From Clostridiales bacterium (GTDB lineage Bacteria > Bacillota > Clostridia > Christensenellales > Aristaeellaceae): DNA of 8,967 nt. Numbering within the stretch: the stretch's first letter is position 1; every line of letters starts with the position of its first letter. A program made the translations under genes and the position numbers. Below are positions 1 through 8,918 of this stretch, piece after piece. Location: assembly GCA_012514225.1 (NCBI GenBank), contig JAAZAQ010000140.1:1-8967 (forward strand), in the 5' to 3' direction. A model generated the notes under the pieces. It ran no database searches, had not been told where the DNA came from, and saw only the letters and a program-made list of their open reading frames with translations.

Positions 1-318
1 ACGACGTCGACCTGGCGCCCGGCGTGATGCGCATCCGCGCCAAGGGCGGCGCCGGCACGCACAACGGCTGGCGCAGCATCCTGGAGATGACCGGCAGCGA
101 CGCCTTCCCCCGCGCCCGCATCGGCGTAGGCGCCCCGCCCGAGGGCTGGGACCTGAAGGACTGGGTGCTCTCCCGCTGGGACAGGGGGCCGGAGGCGGAC
201 GCCGTCCGCGCGGCGGTCTCACTGGCCGCGAAGGCCGGCCGCAGCTTCCTGGAAAGCGGCATCCAGCTGACGATGAACCAATACAACGTCCTCAGCCGTC
301 CCAAGAAGGAAGAGCCTG

Positions 319-344
<26 letters not shown>
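1..344 (+). CDS. pth: Peptidyl-tRNA hydrolase, C-terminal part (5' end outside window)
   Basis: Pth hydrolyses the ester bond of peptidyl-tRNAs that drop off the ribosome and so recycles tRNA in the cytoplasm. The frame is open from the window edge (first full codon at base 3), leaving 113 visible residues. They begin DVDLAPG, which matches the conserved acidic DLPLG-like segment of the family. Next comes GGAGTHNGWRSI, the glycine-rich loop whose His-Asn pair corresponds to His113-Asn114 of the E. coli enzyme. FPRARIGVG, PPEGWDL and DWVLSRW then match the usual C-terminal half. The catalytic N-terminal Asn and His lie upstream of the window. The tail after residue 95 is charged (KKEEPDAERRDEG). 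The gene runs into mfd with a 26-nt overlap, the same order as spoVC(pth)-mfd in many Bacillota, so the two are probably co-transcribed and translationally coupled. The family call is firm. Confidence 0.95.
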
Positions 345-3865
<3,521 letters not shown>

Positions 3866-3888
<23 letters not shown>

Positions 3889-4813
3889 AATAAAACAGGA
3901 TAAACCCCACGATCAGGACGCAGGTCACCAGCACCAGGGGGTAGCCGAAGCGCCATTCCAGCTCGGGCATGTGCTTGAAATTCATGCCGTACCAGCCGAC
4001 GATGAGCGTCAGGGGCAGGAAGACCGTGGTGACCATGGTGAACATCTTCATGACGACGTTGAGGTTGTAGTTGAGCGTCGCGTCCAGCGTCTCCCGCAGG
4101 TGCATGAGGTTCTCGCTCTGCGCCCGGACGCCCTGGACGAGGCGCTCCGCCTTGGCCGTGAACACGCGGAAAAGGCCGGTCTCCCGCTCGCCCAGCAGGC
4201 CGTTCTCGTTTTCCTCCAGCTCCGAGCCGATGTCGACCAACTGCTCGTAATAGTTGCGGATGAGGGCCAGCTGGTGGCGGTACGCGTAAATCGTCCGGTT
4301 CAGCCGCTCGTCCGCGCGGTGATGGACCACCTGGTCCTCCAGGGCGAGCAGCTTCTCCTCGAACCGCTCCAGCATCCGGTTGCCGCCCCTGAGCTGGCGC
4401 TCCAGGAAGCGGATGAACACGCGGTGGACGCCGCCGCCCGGCTTTTCCTGGGCGAGGATGGACTCGACCAGCTTCAACTCGCTCCCGTCCCCGTCCTGGA
4501 TTTCCACCAGGCACAGCAGCCCGGGCTTGAGGATGAACATGACGCGGTCCATCTCGCCTTCCACGTCGCCGACGTTGATGATGTTGATGAAGCCCAGGCT
4601 CATGCCGTCGTAGACGTCCAGGCTGTTGCGGAAGCTGCCGGGGCCGTTGGGCAATTCCTCCAGCGCGGAGGGGTCGATGCCCAGCCGCTCCCGGTGCTCG
4701 CGCAGCTTGTCCGGGGTCAGGTAGCAGAAATTGGCGCCGCCGGCCAGGAAATCCTCCTCGCCGACTTTCTGGGGCAGCCCTTCCCCCAGGCGGTAATACA
4801 CCGATTGCGACAT
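3866..4813 (-). CDS. corA: CorA-family magnesium/divalent cation transporter
   Basis: CorA proteins are homopentameric membrane channels that let Mg2+ (and Co2+ or Ni2+) in. The 315-residue product has the family layout. There is a cytoplasmic N-terminal alpha/beta domain to about residue 135, then a long charged helical region to about 255 (YRHQLALIRNYYEQL, AQSENLMHLRETLDATLNYNLNVVMKMFT) that forms the stalk. Two C-terminal membrane segments follow, at about 257-275 and 291-309. The signature YGMNF (GMN at 276-278) sits at the end of the first one, and a basic KKKKLM tail closes the protein. The GMN motif makes the family call secure, but substrate choice (Mg2+ versus Zn2+ or another ion) cannot be read from sequence. 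The start is supported by AGGAGG seven bases upstream (bases 4821-4826). Its stop lies inside the last codons of convergent mfd. It follows uraA on the same strand but is separated from it by a hairpin terminator, so it probably has its own promoter or relies on read-through. Confidence 0.93.
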
Positions 4814-4877
4814 GCGCTCCCCTCCTCTTCGCCTGCAGTGTACCGCCTGCGGGCGAAAAATTGAAGACTCGTTGCCA

Positions 4878-4906
4878 AAAGGGACGGCCGTTTCTGCCGT
4901 CCCTTT
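4878..4906 (-). terminator. Hairpin terminator downstream of uraA
   Basis: A perfect 11-bp inverted repeat (AAAGGGACGGC and GCCGTCCCTTT) with a 7-nt loop lies 26 bases past the uraA stop codon. Read on the minus strand, the 3' arm ends in CCCTTTT, a short U run only partly outside the stem, so the terminator is moderate rather than ideal. It separates uraA from corA. On the plus strand it would be followed by ATCG and is less convincing. Confidence 0.7.
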
Positions 4907-4932
4907 ATCGAACTGGTGGAAGCCGGCTTTTG

Positions 4933-6498
4933 TCAGCCCGCGGCCTTCTCCTGGTTTTTCTTTTCCCCGATGCCCAGGATGAAGTTGACGACGATGCCCA
5001 GCACCGCCGCGCCCGCGATGGCCGGGACGTTCAGGCCGAAGAAGTCGATGCTGCCGCCGAAGCCGTAGTTGACGCCCAGGCCGAAGGTCATGATGACGGC
5101 GATGACCGCGATGTTCCGCGCGCTGAACATGCTGACGCCCTTGTCAATCAGGATCGCGATGCCCTGCGCGGCGATGGCGCCGAAGAGGTAGATTTCAAGC
5201 CCGCCGATGACGGCCTGCGGAATCCCGTAAATGACCCGGATGAGCGGGGTGAAGCAGGAGACCACCATCGCGATGACGCCCGCCGCCATCATGACCGGGA
5301 TGGAGAACACCCGGGTGATGGCCATGGTGGAGATGTTCTCGCCGTAGTTGGTGCCCGCCGGCCCGCCCACGACGCCGGAGACCATGTCGCACAGGCCGTC
5401 GCCGATGAGGTTGCGGTCCAGCAGGGAGGCGATGTCATAGTGCTTGCCCTTCTTCTTCGCCTCGTTGTTCACGTAGATGTCCAACTGGTAGATGTGCGCG
5501 GTGGACTCGGGGATGGTCGCGATGGCGATGGGCATGATGGCCGCGACCGCCGCCCAGGACACGCGGGGGAAGGTGAAGGCCGGGAGGGAGAAGATGCTGC
5601 CGTCCCCCAGTTTCCAGAGGGAAGCGTTCAGCGCGGCGTCCGGAATCTGGCGGAAGAGGTTCATGTCCGGACCGCCGACCGCATAGATGATTCCGGCGAC
5701 GGCGCAGCCGAACAGCGCGCCCAGCAGCAGGGGCAGCTGCCCCAGCAGGCCCTTGAGGTAGCGGGAGAAAATCATGGTGGAGAACAGCGTGGACAGGGAC
5801 ACCACCCAGACCCAGCCGCTGGAGAACACCGACTTGACGGCCGGCGCCTGCATCGCGGCGGCGGCCGTCTCGCCCAGGGACGCGACCGCGCCGTTCACGG
5901 CCTGCGCGGCCGCCTCGGCGCCGACCCCGGCCAGCTGGGCCAGCTGCCCGATAAAGGCGCTCCCCGCGTTCGCGAGGGAGTTGACCGCCGCGGCGGGCGC
6001 GGCGTCCTGCATGGCGACGCCGGCCAGGGTCAGGCCGATAATCATCGCGACCGGGCCGGTCACCTGCGCCGGCAGGATTTTCTCCACCTTGTCCCGGCCG
6101 CCCCAGCGCACCAGCAGGCCGGCGATGATGGAAATCAGGCCCGAAAAGATGATGCCGAACTGCGCCACGCTGATGAACTCCGGCGGCAGGATGCCGGCGT
6201 TGGCCCCCATCGCGGCCTTGAAGGTCACCGCCCCGAGCTTCATGCTGGAGATGGCCGTCAGGTAGGCAAAGGAGGAGCCGTAGTACATCGGGATTTTCCG
6301 CCCCGTAATCAGGATGAAGCAGACGGTGGCCAGGCCGGAGGCGAAAATCGTGGTCGACACCTGGAACCCGGTGATGAGCGCGACGGCGACCGTGGCGGGG
6401 AACATCACGATGACCTGCTGCAGGGCGTAGAGCAGGAGTTTACCGGCGGGTGGCCTTTCGTCCGGTAGGTAGCTGTTGTTCATGACCCGTTCTGTCAT
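4933..6498 (-). CDS. uraA: Uracil permease, NCS2 (UraA/uracil-xanthine) family
   Basis: This inner-membrane proton symporter probably imports uracil for pyrimidine salvage. It is hydrophobic throughout and matches UraA segments in order: PMYYGSSFAYL (70-80, aligning with the Phe73 region of E. coli UraA), VTGPVAMIIGLTLAG (146-160), IPESTAHI (329-336) and NYGENISTMAITRVFS (384-399). Glu331 and His335 correspond to UraA Glu241 and His245, and Glu387 to Glu290, the uracil-binding residues. The purine-transporting branch usually has Gln at the last position, so uracil is favoured over xanthine. At 521 residues it is about 90 longer than E. coli UraA (429). Much of the excess is an Ala-rich stretch at about 164-224 between two membrane segments. 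The start at 6498 has AAGGAG eight bases upstream. The internal ATG at 6483 has no such site. It is expressed from its own promoter through an attenuator-like leader and ends at the 4878-4906 hairpin. Confidence 0.92.
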   Translation of the reverse strand: MTERVMNNSYLPDERPPAGKLLLYALQQVIVMFPATVAVALITGFQVSTTIFASGLATVCFILITGRKIPMYYGSSFAYLTAISSMKLGAVTFKAAMGANAGILPPEFISVAQFGIIFSGLISIIAGLLVRWGGRDKVEKILPAQVTGPVAMIIGLTLAGVAMQDAAPAAAVNSLANAGSAFIGQLAQLAGVGAEAAAQAVNGAVASLGETAAAAMQAPAVKSVFSSGWVWVVSLSTLFSTMIFSRYLKGLLGQLPLLLGALFGCAVAGIIYAVGGPDMNLFRQIPDAALNASLWKLGDGSIFSLPAFTFPRVSWAAVAAIMPIAIATIPESTAHIYQLDIYVNNEAKKKGKHYDIASLLDRNLIGDGLCDMVSGVVGGPAGTNYGENISTMAITRVFSIPVMMAAGVIAMVVSCFTPLIRVIYGIPQAVIGGLEIYLFGAIAAQGIAILIDKGVSMFSARNIAVIAVIMTFGLGVNYGFGGSIDFFGLNVPAIAGAAVLGIVVNFILGIGEKKNQEKAAG

Positions 6499-6511
6499 CT
6501 GCTTCGCTCCT

Positions 6512-6583
6512 TCAAACGTATTTGTGCCCAGGCCTAAAAAAAACAGCCCCTGAGAGCTGTGGTCCGGAGTGGGGCTTCGTCAT
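6512..6583 (-). CDS. Putative 23-residue leader peptide of uraA
   Basis: A short ORF begins MTKPHSGPQLSG and ends RPGHKYV, in the uraA leader. Its ATG is preceded seven bases upstream by GGAGG (bases 6591-6595), a ribosome binding site as good as any in the window. Its stop TGA (6512-6514) overlaps the AAGGAG of uraA, which suggests coupling. Codons 9-16 lie on the terminator hairpin and its U8 tract, so a translating ribosome would prevent the hairpin from forming. The codons show no cluster for one amino acid, unlike classical amino-acid leader peptides. That it is translated is inferred from the ribosome binding site and architecture, and I recognise no homolog of the peptide. Confidence 0.55.
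   Translation of the reverse strand: MTKPHSGPQLSGAVFFRPGHKYV
6536..6576 (-). terminator. Intrinsic terminator / attenuator in the uraA leader
   Basis: Read on the minus strand, ACAGCU (6560-6555) pairs with GGCUGU (6548-6543) around a 6-nt loop and is followed directly by eight U residues (6543-6536), a textbook intrinsic terminator. It lies between the uraA promoter and the uraA start, so it must be controlled for the gene to be expressed. An upstream AGCCCC (6576-6571) can also pair with GGGGCU (6550-6545), sharing the 3' arm. The two stems exclude each other, and both end at the U tract. I found no separate antiterminator helix, so the translating ribosome on the leader ORF is the most obvious antiterminating agent. 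Confidence 0.7.
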
Positions 6584-6622
6584 CTTCTTCCCTCCAGATG
6601 CGTCGTCCTGTGCACCTGGCGC

Positions 6623-6651
6623 AAGATATCACGGGAGCCGCGGCCTGTCAA
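6623..6651 (-). promoter_or_regulatory. Sigma-A type promoter of uraA
   Basis: On the minus strand, TTGACA (6651-6646) is followed after exactly 17 bp by TATCTT (6628-6623). The -35 is perfect and the -10 matches TATAAT at 4 of 6 positions. Transcription would begin near 6616, giving an untranslated leader of about 118 nt before uraA. An A-rich tract lies upstream of the -35 (around 6659-6675) and could act as an UP element. Confidence 0.8.
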
Positions 6652-6747
6652 GCGGTTTTATGAACTTTTTCTCCCGGCCGTTTTGTATTGTTCGTGTTTT
6701 CCCCGGCAAAGGCGTCAACGGCAAAGATTTTGTGAAACCGCTTGACA
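6646..6747. repeat. 13-bp inverted repeat carrying both divergent -35 boxes
   Basis: The sequence AAACCGCTTGACA occurs at 6735-6747 on the plus strand and, identically, at 6658-6646 on the minus strand. Each copy ends in the -35 hexamer of its promoter, so uraA and zur share the same seven bases upstream of -35 as well as the hexamer. Flanking bases differ on both sides. The arms are 76 bp apart and neither is expected to be transcribed from its own promoter, so this is a DNA-level rather than an RNA feature. Confidence 0.85.
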
Positions 6748-6769
6748 AAACCGGGAAGGCGGGTATATT
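6742..6769 (+). promoter_or_regulatory. Sigma-A type promoter of the zur-znu operon
   Basis: TTGACA (6742-6747) and TATATT (6764-6769) are separated by 16 bp. The -35 is perfect and the -10 matches at 5 of 6 positions. The start site would be near 6776, about 23 bases before the zur ATG. A TTG inside the -35 could formally extend the repressor ORF, but it is promoter rather than coding sequence. Confidence 0.82.
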
Positions 6770-6787
6770 TGAAACCGAGTTCCAAAT
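6767..6787. promoter_or_regulatory. Candidate operator: 9-3-9 dyad at the zur start site
   Basis: ATTTGAAAC (6767-6775) and GTTCCAAAT (6779-6787) are inverted repeats around CGA, matching at 8 of 9 positions. The dyad overlaps the 3' half of the -10 box and covers the predicted start site, where a bound repressor would block transcription. Because the first gene of the operon is a Fur-family repressor, autoregulation by zinc-loaded protein is the simplest reading. The sequence is not the B. subtilis Zur, PerR or Fur consensus as I know them. Confidence 0.5.
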
Positions 6788-6798
6788 TAGGAGGCACC

Positions 6799-7227
6799 AT
6801 GGCACAGCGGAAGGAGTACAGGACGCGCCAGCGCGAGGCGGTGATGGCCTGTTTCCTGGCCGAGCCCGGGCGCGGGCTGACGGCGGACGAGGTGCGCGCA
6901 GAGCTGGCCAAAGTCGGGCAGGCCGTCGGGCGCACGACCGTCTACCGGACGCTGGCGCGGCTGCAGGAGCAGGGATGGCTGGCCGCTTTCAAGGACGCCT
7001 CGCCCGCCACGCCGGTGCGCTACCAGCACCGGGGCCTGTCCAGCCGCCACATCAGCGTGCGGTGCAGCGGCTGCGGCATGATCGCCGCGCTGGACTGCGA
7101 GGCGGTCACGGCCTTCGAGGAACACCTGAGCCTGGAGCACGGCTTTATCCTCAAGGAGGACGAATGCCTGCTGCCCGGGTTCTGCAACGGCTGCAGGCCC
7201 GGCCAAACGAACACGTTCAAGCCCTGA
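6799..7227 (+). CDS. zur: Fur-family metalloregulator, probable zinc uptake repressor Zur
   Basis: This is probably the zinc-responsive repressor of the operon it heads. The 142-residue product has the Fur layout. An N-terminal winged helix has recognition helix VGRTTVYRTLARLQEQGWL (43-61). The C-terminal dimerisation domain has two CxxC pairs, Cys89/92 and Cys129/132, which form the structural zinc site in this family. Possible regulatory ligands are His77, His84, Asp99, Cys100, His109, His114 and Cys123. Compared with PerR, one of the two histidines before the first CxxC is replaced (Ser86), and the histidines before the second CxxC are replaced by Glu-Asp-Glu (120-122). The start at 6799 is chosen because AGGAGG lies four bases upstream and an upstream in-frame TTG falls inside the promoter. 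It is followed after nine bases by znuA, which is the main reason for calling it Zur rather than Fur or PerR. Confidence 0.88.
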   Translation: MAQRKEYRTRQREAVMACFLAEPGRGLTADEVRAELAKVGQAVGRTTVYRTLARLQEQGWLAAFKDASPATPVRYQHRGLSSRHISVRCSGCGMIAALDCEAVTAFEEHLSLEHGFILKEDECLLPGFCNGCRPGQTNTFKP

Positions 7228-7236
7228 AAGGACAAC

Positions 7237-8217
7237 ATGAAAACCATCCTGACGCTCTTTCTGATTGCTTCCCTGGTTCTGTCACCCGCCCTGGCTGCCG
7301 GCGCGGCAGGCGAACCGGCCCTCCAGGTCGTCGCCACCAACTTCCCGGCCTTCGACTTCACCCGCGCCGTCGCGGGCGGGCGCGCGCAGGTCCGGATGCT
7401 CCTGCCCCCCGGCGCCGAGGCGCACAGCTTCGAGCCCACCCCCCGGGACCTCATCCAGGCGCAGCAGGCGGACCTTTTCGTATACAACGGCGGCGTGGGC
7501 GAGTACTGGGCGGGTGAGCTGCTGGCTTCCCTGGGCCCCGGGGCCCCGCCGTCCCTCCGGATGATGGACGCCGTGCAGGCGGTGGAGGAGGAACTGGCGG
7601 AGGGGATGGAGGACGCCCCCCACGCGCACGGGGAACACGGGGAAGAAGATGACGCGAACGGCGGGCACGGGGATGAAAGCGAAGCCCGCGACCTGGACGA
7701 GCATGTCTGGACGGCCCCCCAGAACGCCCTGCTCATCGCGCAGGCCATCGCCCGGGAGCTGATTCGCCTGGACCCCGCCGGCAGGGCCGAATACGAGGCC
7801 AACCTGGAACGGTACCGGGGCGAGCTATTGGAGCTGGACCAGGCGTTCCGGCAGCTGGTGGACGGCGCCGCCCGGCGGGTCATCGTGCTGGGCGACCGCT
7901 TCCCCATGCGCTATTTCACGATGGCCTACGGGCTTTCCTACTACGCGGCCTTCCCCGGCTGCAGCGCGCAGACCGAGCCCAGCGCGAAGACCATCGCTTT
8001 CCTGGTGGACAAAATTAAAAGCGACGCCGTGCCGGTCGTCTTCTACATCGAGGCCTCCAGCCAGCGCTCCGCCCGCACCATCGCCGGGGAGACCGGCGCC
8101 AAGCCCCTACTGCTGCATTCCGCGCACACCGTGACGCAGGCGGAGCTGGACGCCGGCGCCACCTACCTGTCCCTGATGCGCGGCAACCTTTTAACCTTGC
8201 GGGAGGCGCTGTACTGA
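7237..8217 (+). CDS. znuA: Zinc ABC transporter substrate-binding protein ZnuA (cluster A-I)
   Basis: ZnuA captures zinc outside the membrane and delivers it to the ZnuBC transporter. The 326-residue protein has a signal peptide (MKTILTLFLIASLVLSPALA) and then the TroA/ZnuA fold: VVATNFPAFDFTRAVAG, LLPPGAEAHSFEPTP with ligand His63, and DEHVWTAPQN with ligand His156. Between these lies an acidic, His-rich loop (about 127-156, His129, 131, 134 and 144) typical of zinc-specific members. The usual third ligand motif with His (E. coli His207) is replaced by LGDRFPMRYF (218-227), followed by YYAAFPGCS. Other candidate ligands are Glu272 and His294/His297. There is no lipobox cysteine near the signal peptide cleavage site, which is unusual for a monoderm, where such proteins are lipoproteins. 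Start: AAGGA four bases upstream, nine bases after the zur stop. Zinc rather than manganese is inferred from the His-rich loop and the Fur-family neighbour. Confidence 0.92.
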   Translation: MKTILTLFLIASLVLSPALAAGAAGEPALQVVATNFPAFDFTRAVAGGRAQVRMLLPPGAEAHSFEPTPRDLIQAQQADLFVYNGGVGEYWAGELLASLGPGAPPSLRMMDAVQAVEEELAEGMEDAPHAHGEHGEEDDANGGHGDESEARDLDEHVWTAPQNALLIAQAIARELIRLDPAGRAEYEANLERYRGELLELDQAFRQLVDGAARRVIVLGDRFPMRYFTMAYGLSYYAAFPGCSAQTEPSAKTIAFLVDKIKSDAVPVVFYIEASSQRSARTIAGETGAKPLLLHSAHTVTQAELDAGATYLSLMRGNLLTLREALY

Positions 8218-8918
8218 TGGCGCTGCTGTCCTGCCAGGACGCCGCCTTCGCCTACGACGGGCAGGTCGTGCTTTCGGACGTCAGCTTCGAGGTGAACGCC
8301 GGGGACTACCTGTGCATCGTGGGCGAGAACGGCTCCGGGAAAACCACCCTGATGAAGGGGCTGCTGCGCCTGGTCGCCCCGCTGAAGGGAAAAATCGTCC
8401 TGGGGGAAGGCCTGCGGCAGGACGAAATCGGCTACCTGCCCCAGCAAAGCCCCGCGCAGCGGGATTTCCCGGCCTCGGTGAAGGAAGTGGTCGAGTCCGG
8501 CATCCGCGGGAAGCGGCTGTTCCTGAGCCATCAGGACCGGGCGCGCGCGCGGGAGGCGCTGGAGCTGCTGGAAGCCCGAGCGCTGTACAGCCGCAGCTTC
8601 ATGGAGCTGTCCGGCGGCCAGAAGCAGCGGGTGCTGCTGGCGCGCGCCCTGTGCTCCGCCGGCAAGCTGCTGCTGATGGACGAGCCCACCGCTGGGCTGG
8701 ACCCCATCGCCGCGCGGGAATTGTACCGGCTGATTGAGAAAATCAACCGGGAGAAGGGCATCGCCATCGTGATGATTTCCCACGACGTGCACACCGCCTC
8801 CCAGTTCGCCAGCCACATCCTCCACCTGCAGCAGACGCCGCTGTACTACGGGCGGACGGCGGATTACATGGACACCTTCCACGCCCAGTGCCTGATGGGG
8901 GGAACCTGCGATGTTTGA
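8217..8918 (+). CDS. znuC: Zinc ABC transporter ATP-binding protein ZnuC
   Basis: This is the cytoplasmic ATPase subunit that powers zinc import through ZnuB. The 233-residue protein has every ABC motif in order: Walker A GENGSGKTT (36-44), Q-loop YLPQQ (73-77), signature LSGGQKQR (131-138), Walker B LLLMDEP (151-157), D-loop GLD (160-162) and switch His189 in MISHD. The C-terminal end (LYYGRTADYM) is like that of the zinc and manganese importer group. The ATG shares one base with the znuA stop (TGATG), and GGGAGG lies ten bases upstream, so translation is coupled to znuA. The 3' end overlaps znuB by eight bases. All ATPase residues are intact. The operon context decides zinc over manganese. 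Confidence 0.94.
   Translation: MALLSCQDAAFAYDGQVVLSDVSFEVNAGDYLCIVGENGSGKTTLMKGLLRLVAPLKGKIVLGEGLRQDEIGYLPQQSPAQRDFPASVKEVVESGIRGKRLFLSHQDRARAREALELLEARALYSRSFMELSGGQKQRVLLARALCSAGKLLLMDEPTAGLDPIAARELYRLIEKINREKGIAIVMISHDVHTASQFASHILHLQQTPLYYGRTADYMDTFHAQCLMGGTCDV

Larger units (their letters stand above)
6499..6798. promoter_or_regulatory. 300-bp divergent regulatory region between uraA and zur
   Basis: This is the only long stretch without a conventional gene. It is visibly more AT-rich than the rest of the window. From left to right it holds the uraA ribosome binding site (AAGGAG, 6507-6512, minus strand), a short leader ORF with an embedded terminator, and the uraA promoter. After these come an AT-rich spacer of about 80 bp, the zur promoter, a dyad over the zur start site, and the zur ribosome binding site (AGGAGG, 6789-6794). 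I recognised no purine, M-box or other known riboswitch core and no clear PyrR binding loop. Confidence 0.85.

Noticed and set aside
4837..4866. Promoter for corA (TACACT at 4842-4837 on the minus strand)
   Set aside because: The -10 matches at only 4 of 6 positions and the -35 at 17-18 bp spacing is poor (TTCAAT or similar). A promoter is likely somewhere in 4814-4877, but I cannot place it.
4861..6468. Open frame of 535 codons on the plus strand opposite uraA
   Set aside because: It is the antisense shadow of a clear permease. The product is low-complexity Asp/His/Gly/Arg, as expected from GC-rich codons read backwards, and it has no recognisable domain.
6541..6620. PyrR-binding loop or purine riboswitch upstream of uraA
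   Set aside because: I searched by eye for the PyrR loop (UCCAGAGAGG-like) and for the conserved purine riboswitch core and found neither. A covariance model search would be decisive.
6742..6798. TTG-initiated N-terminal extension of the Fur-family regulator
   Set aside because: The TTG is part of the -35 hexamer, and the ATG at 6799 has its own AGGAGG and fits the usual Fur-family length.
6522..7517. Open frame of 331 codons on the plus strand spanning the regulatory region, zur and znuA
   Set aside because: It crosses two promoters and two well-supported genes in another frame and has Arg/Gly/Pro-rich low complexity.
7020..7907. Minus-strand open frame of 295 codons opposite zur and znuA
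   Set aside because: Its Ser/Ala/Arg-rich sequence has no motifs and it is fully explained by znuA on the plus strand.
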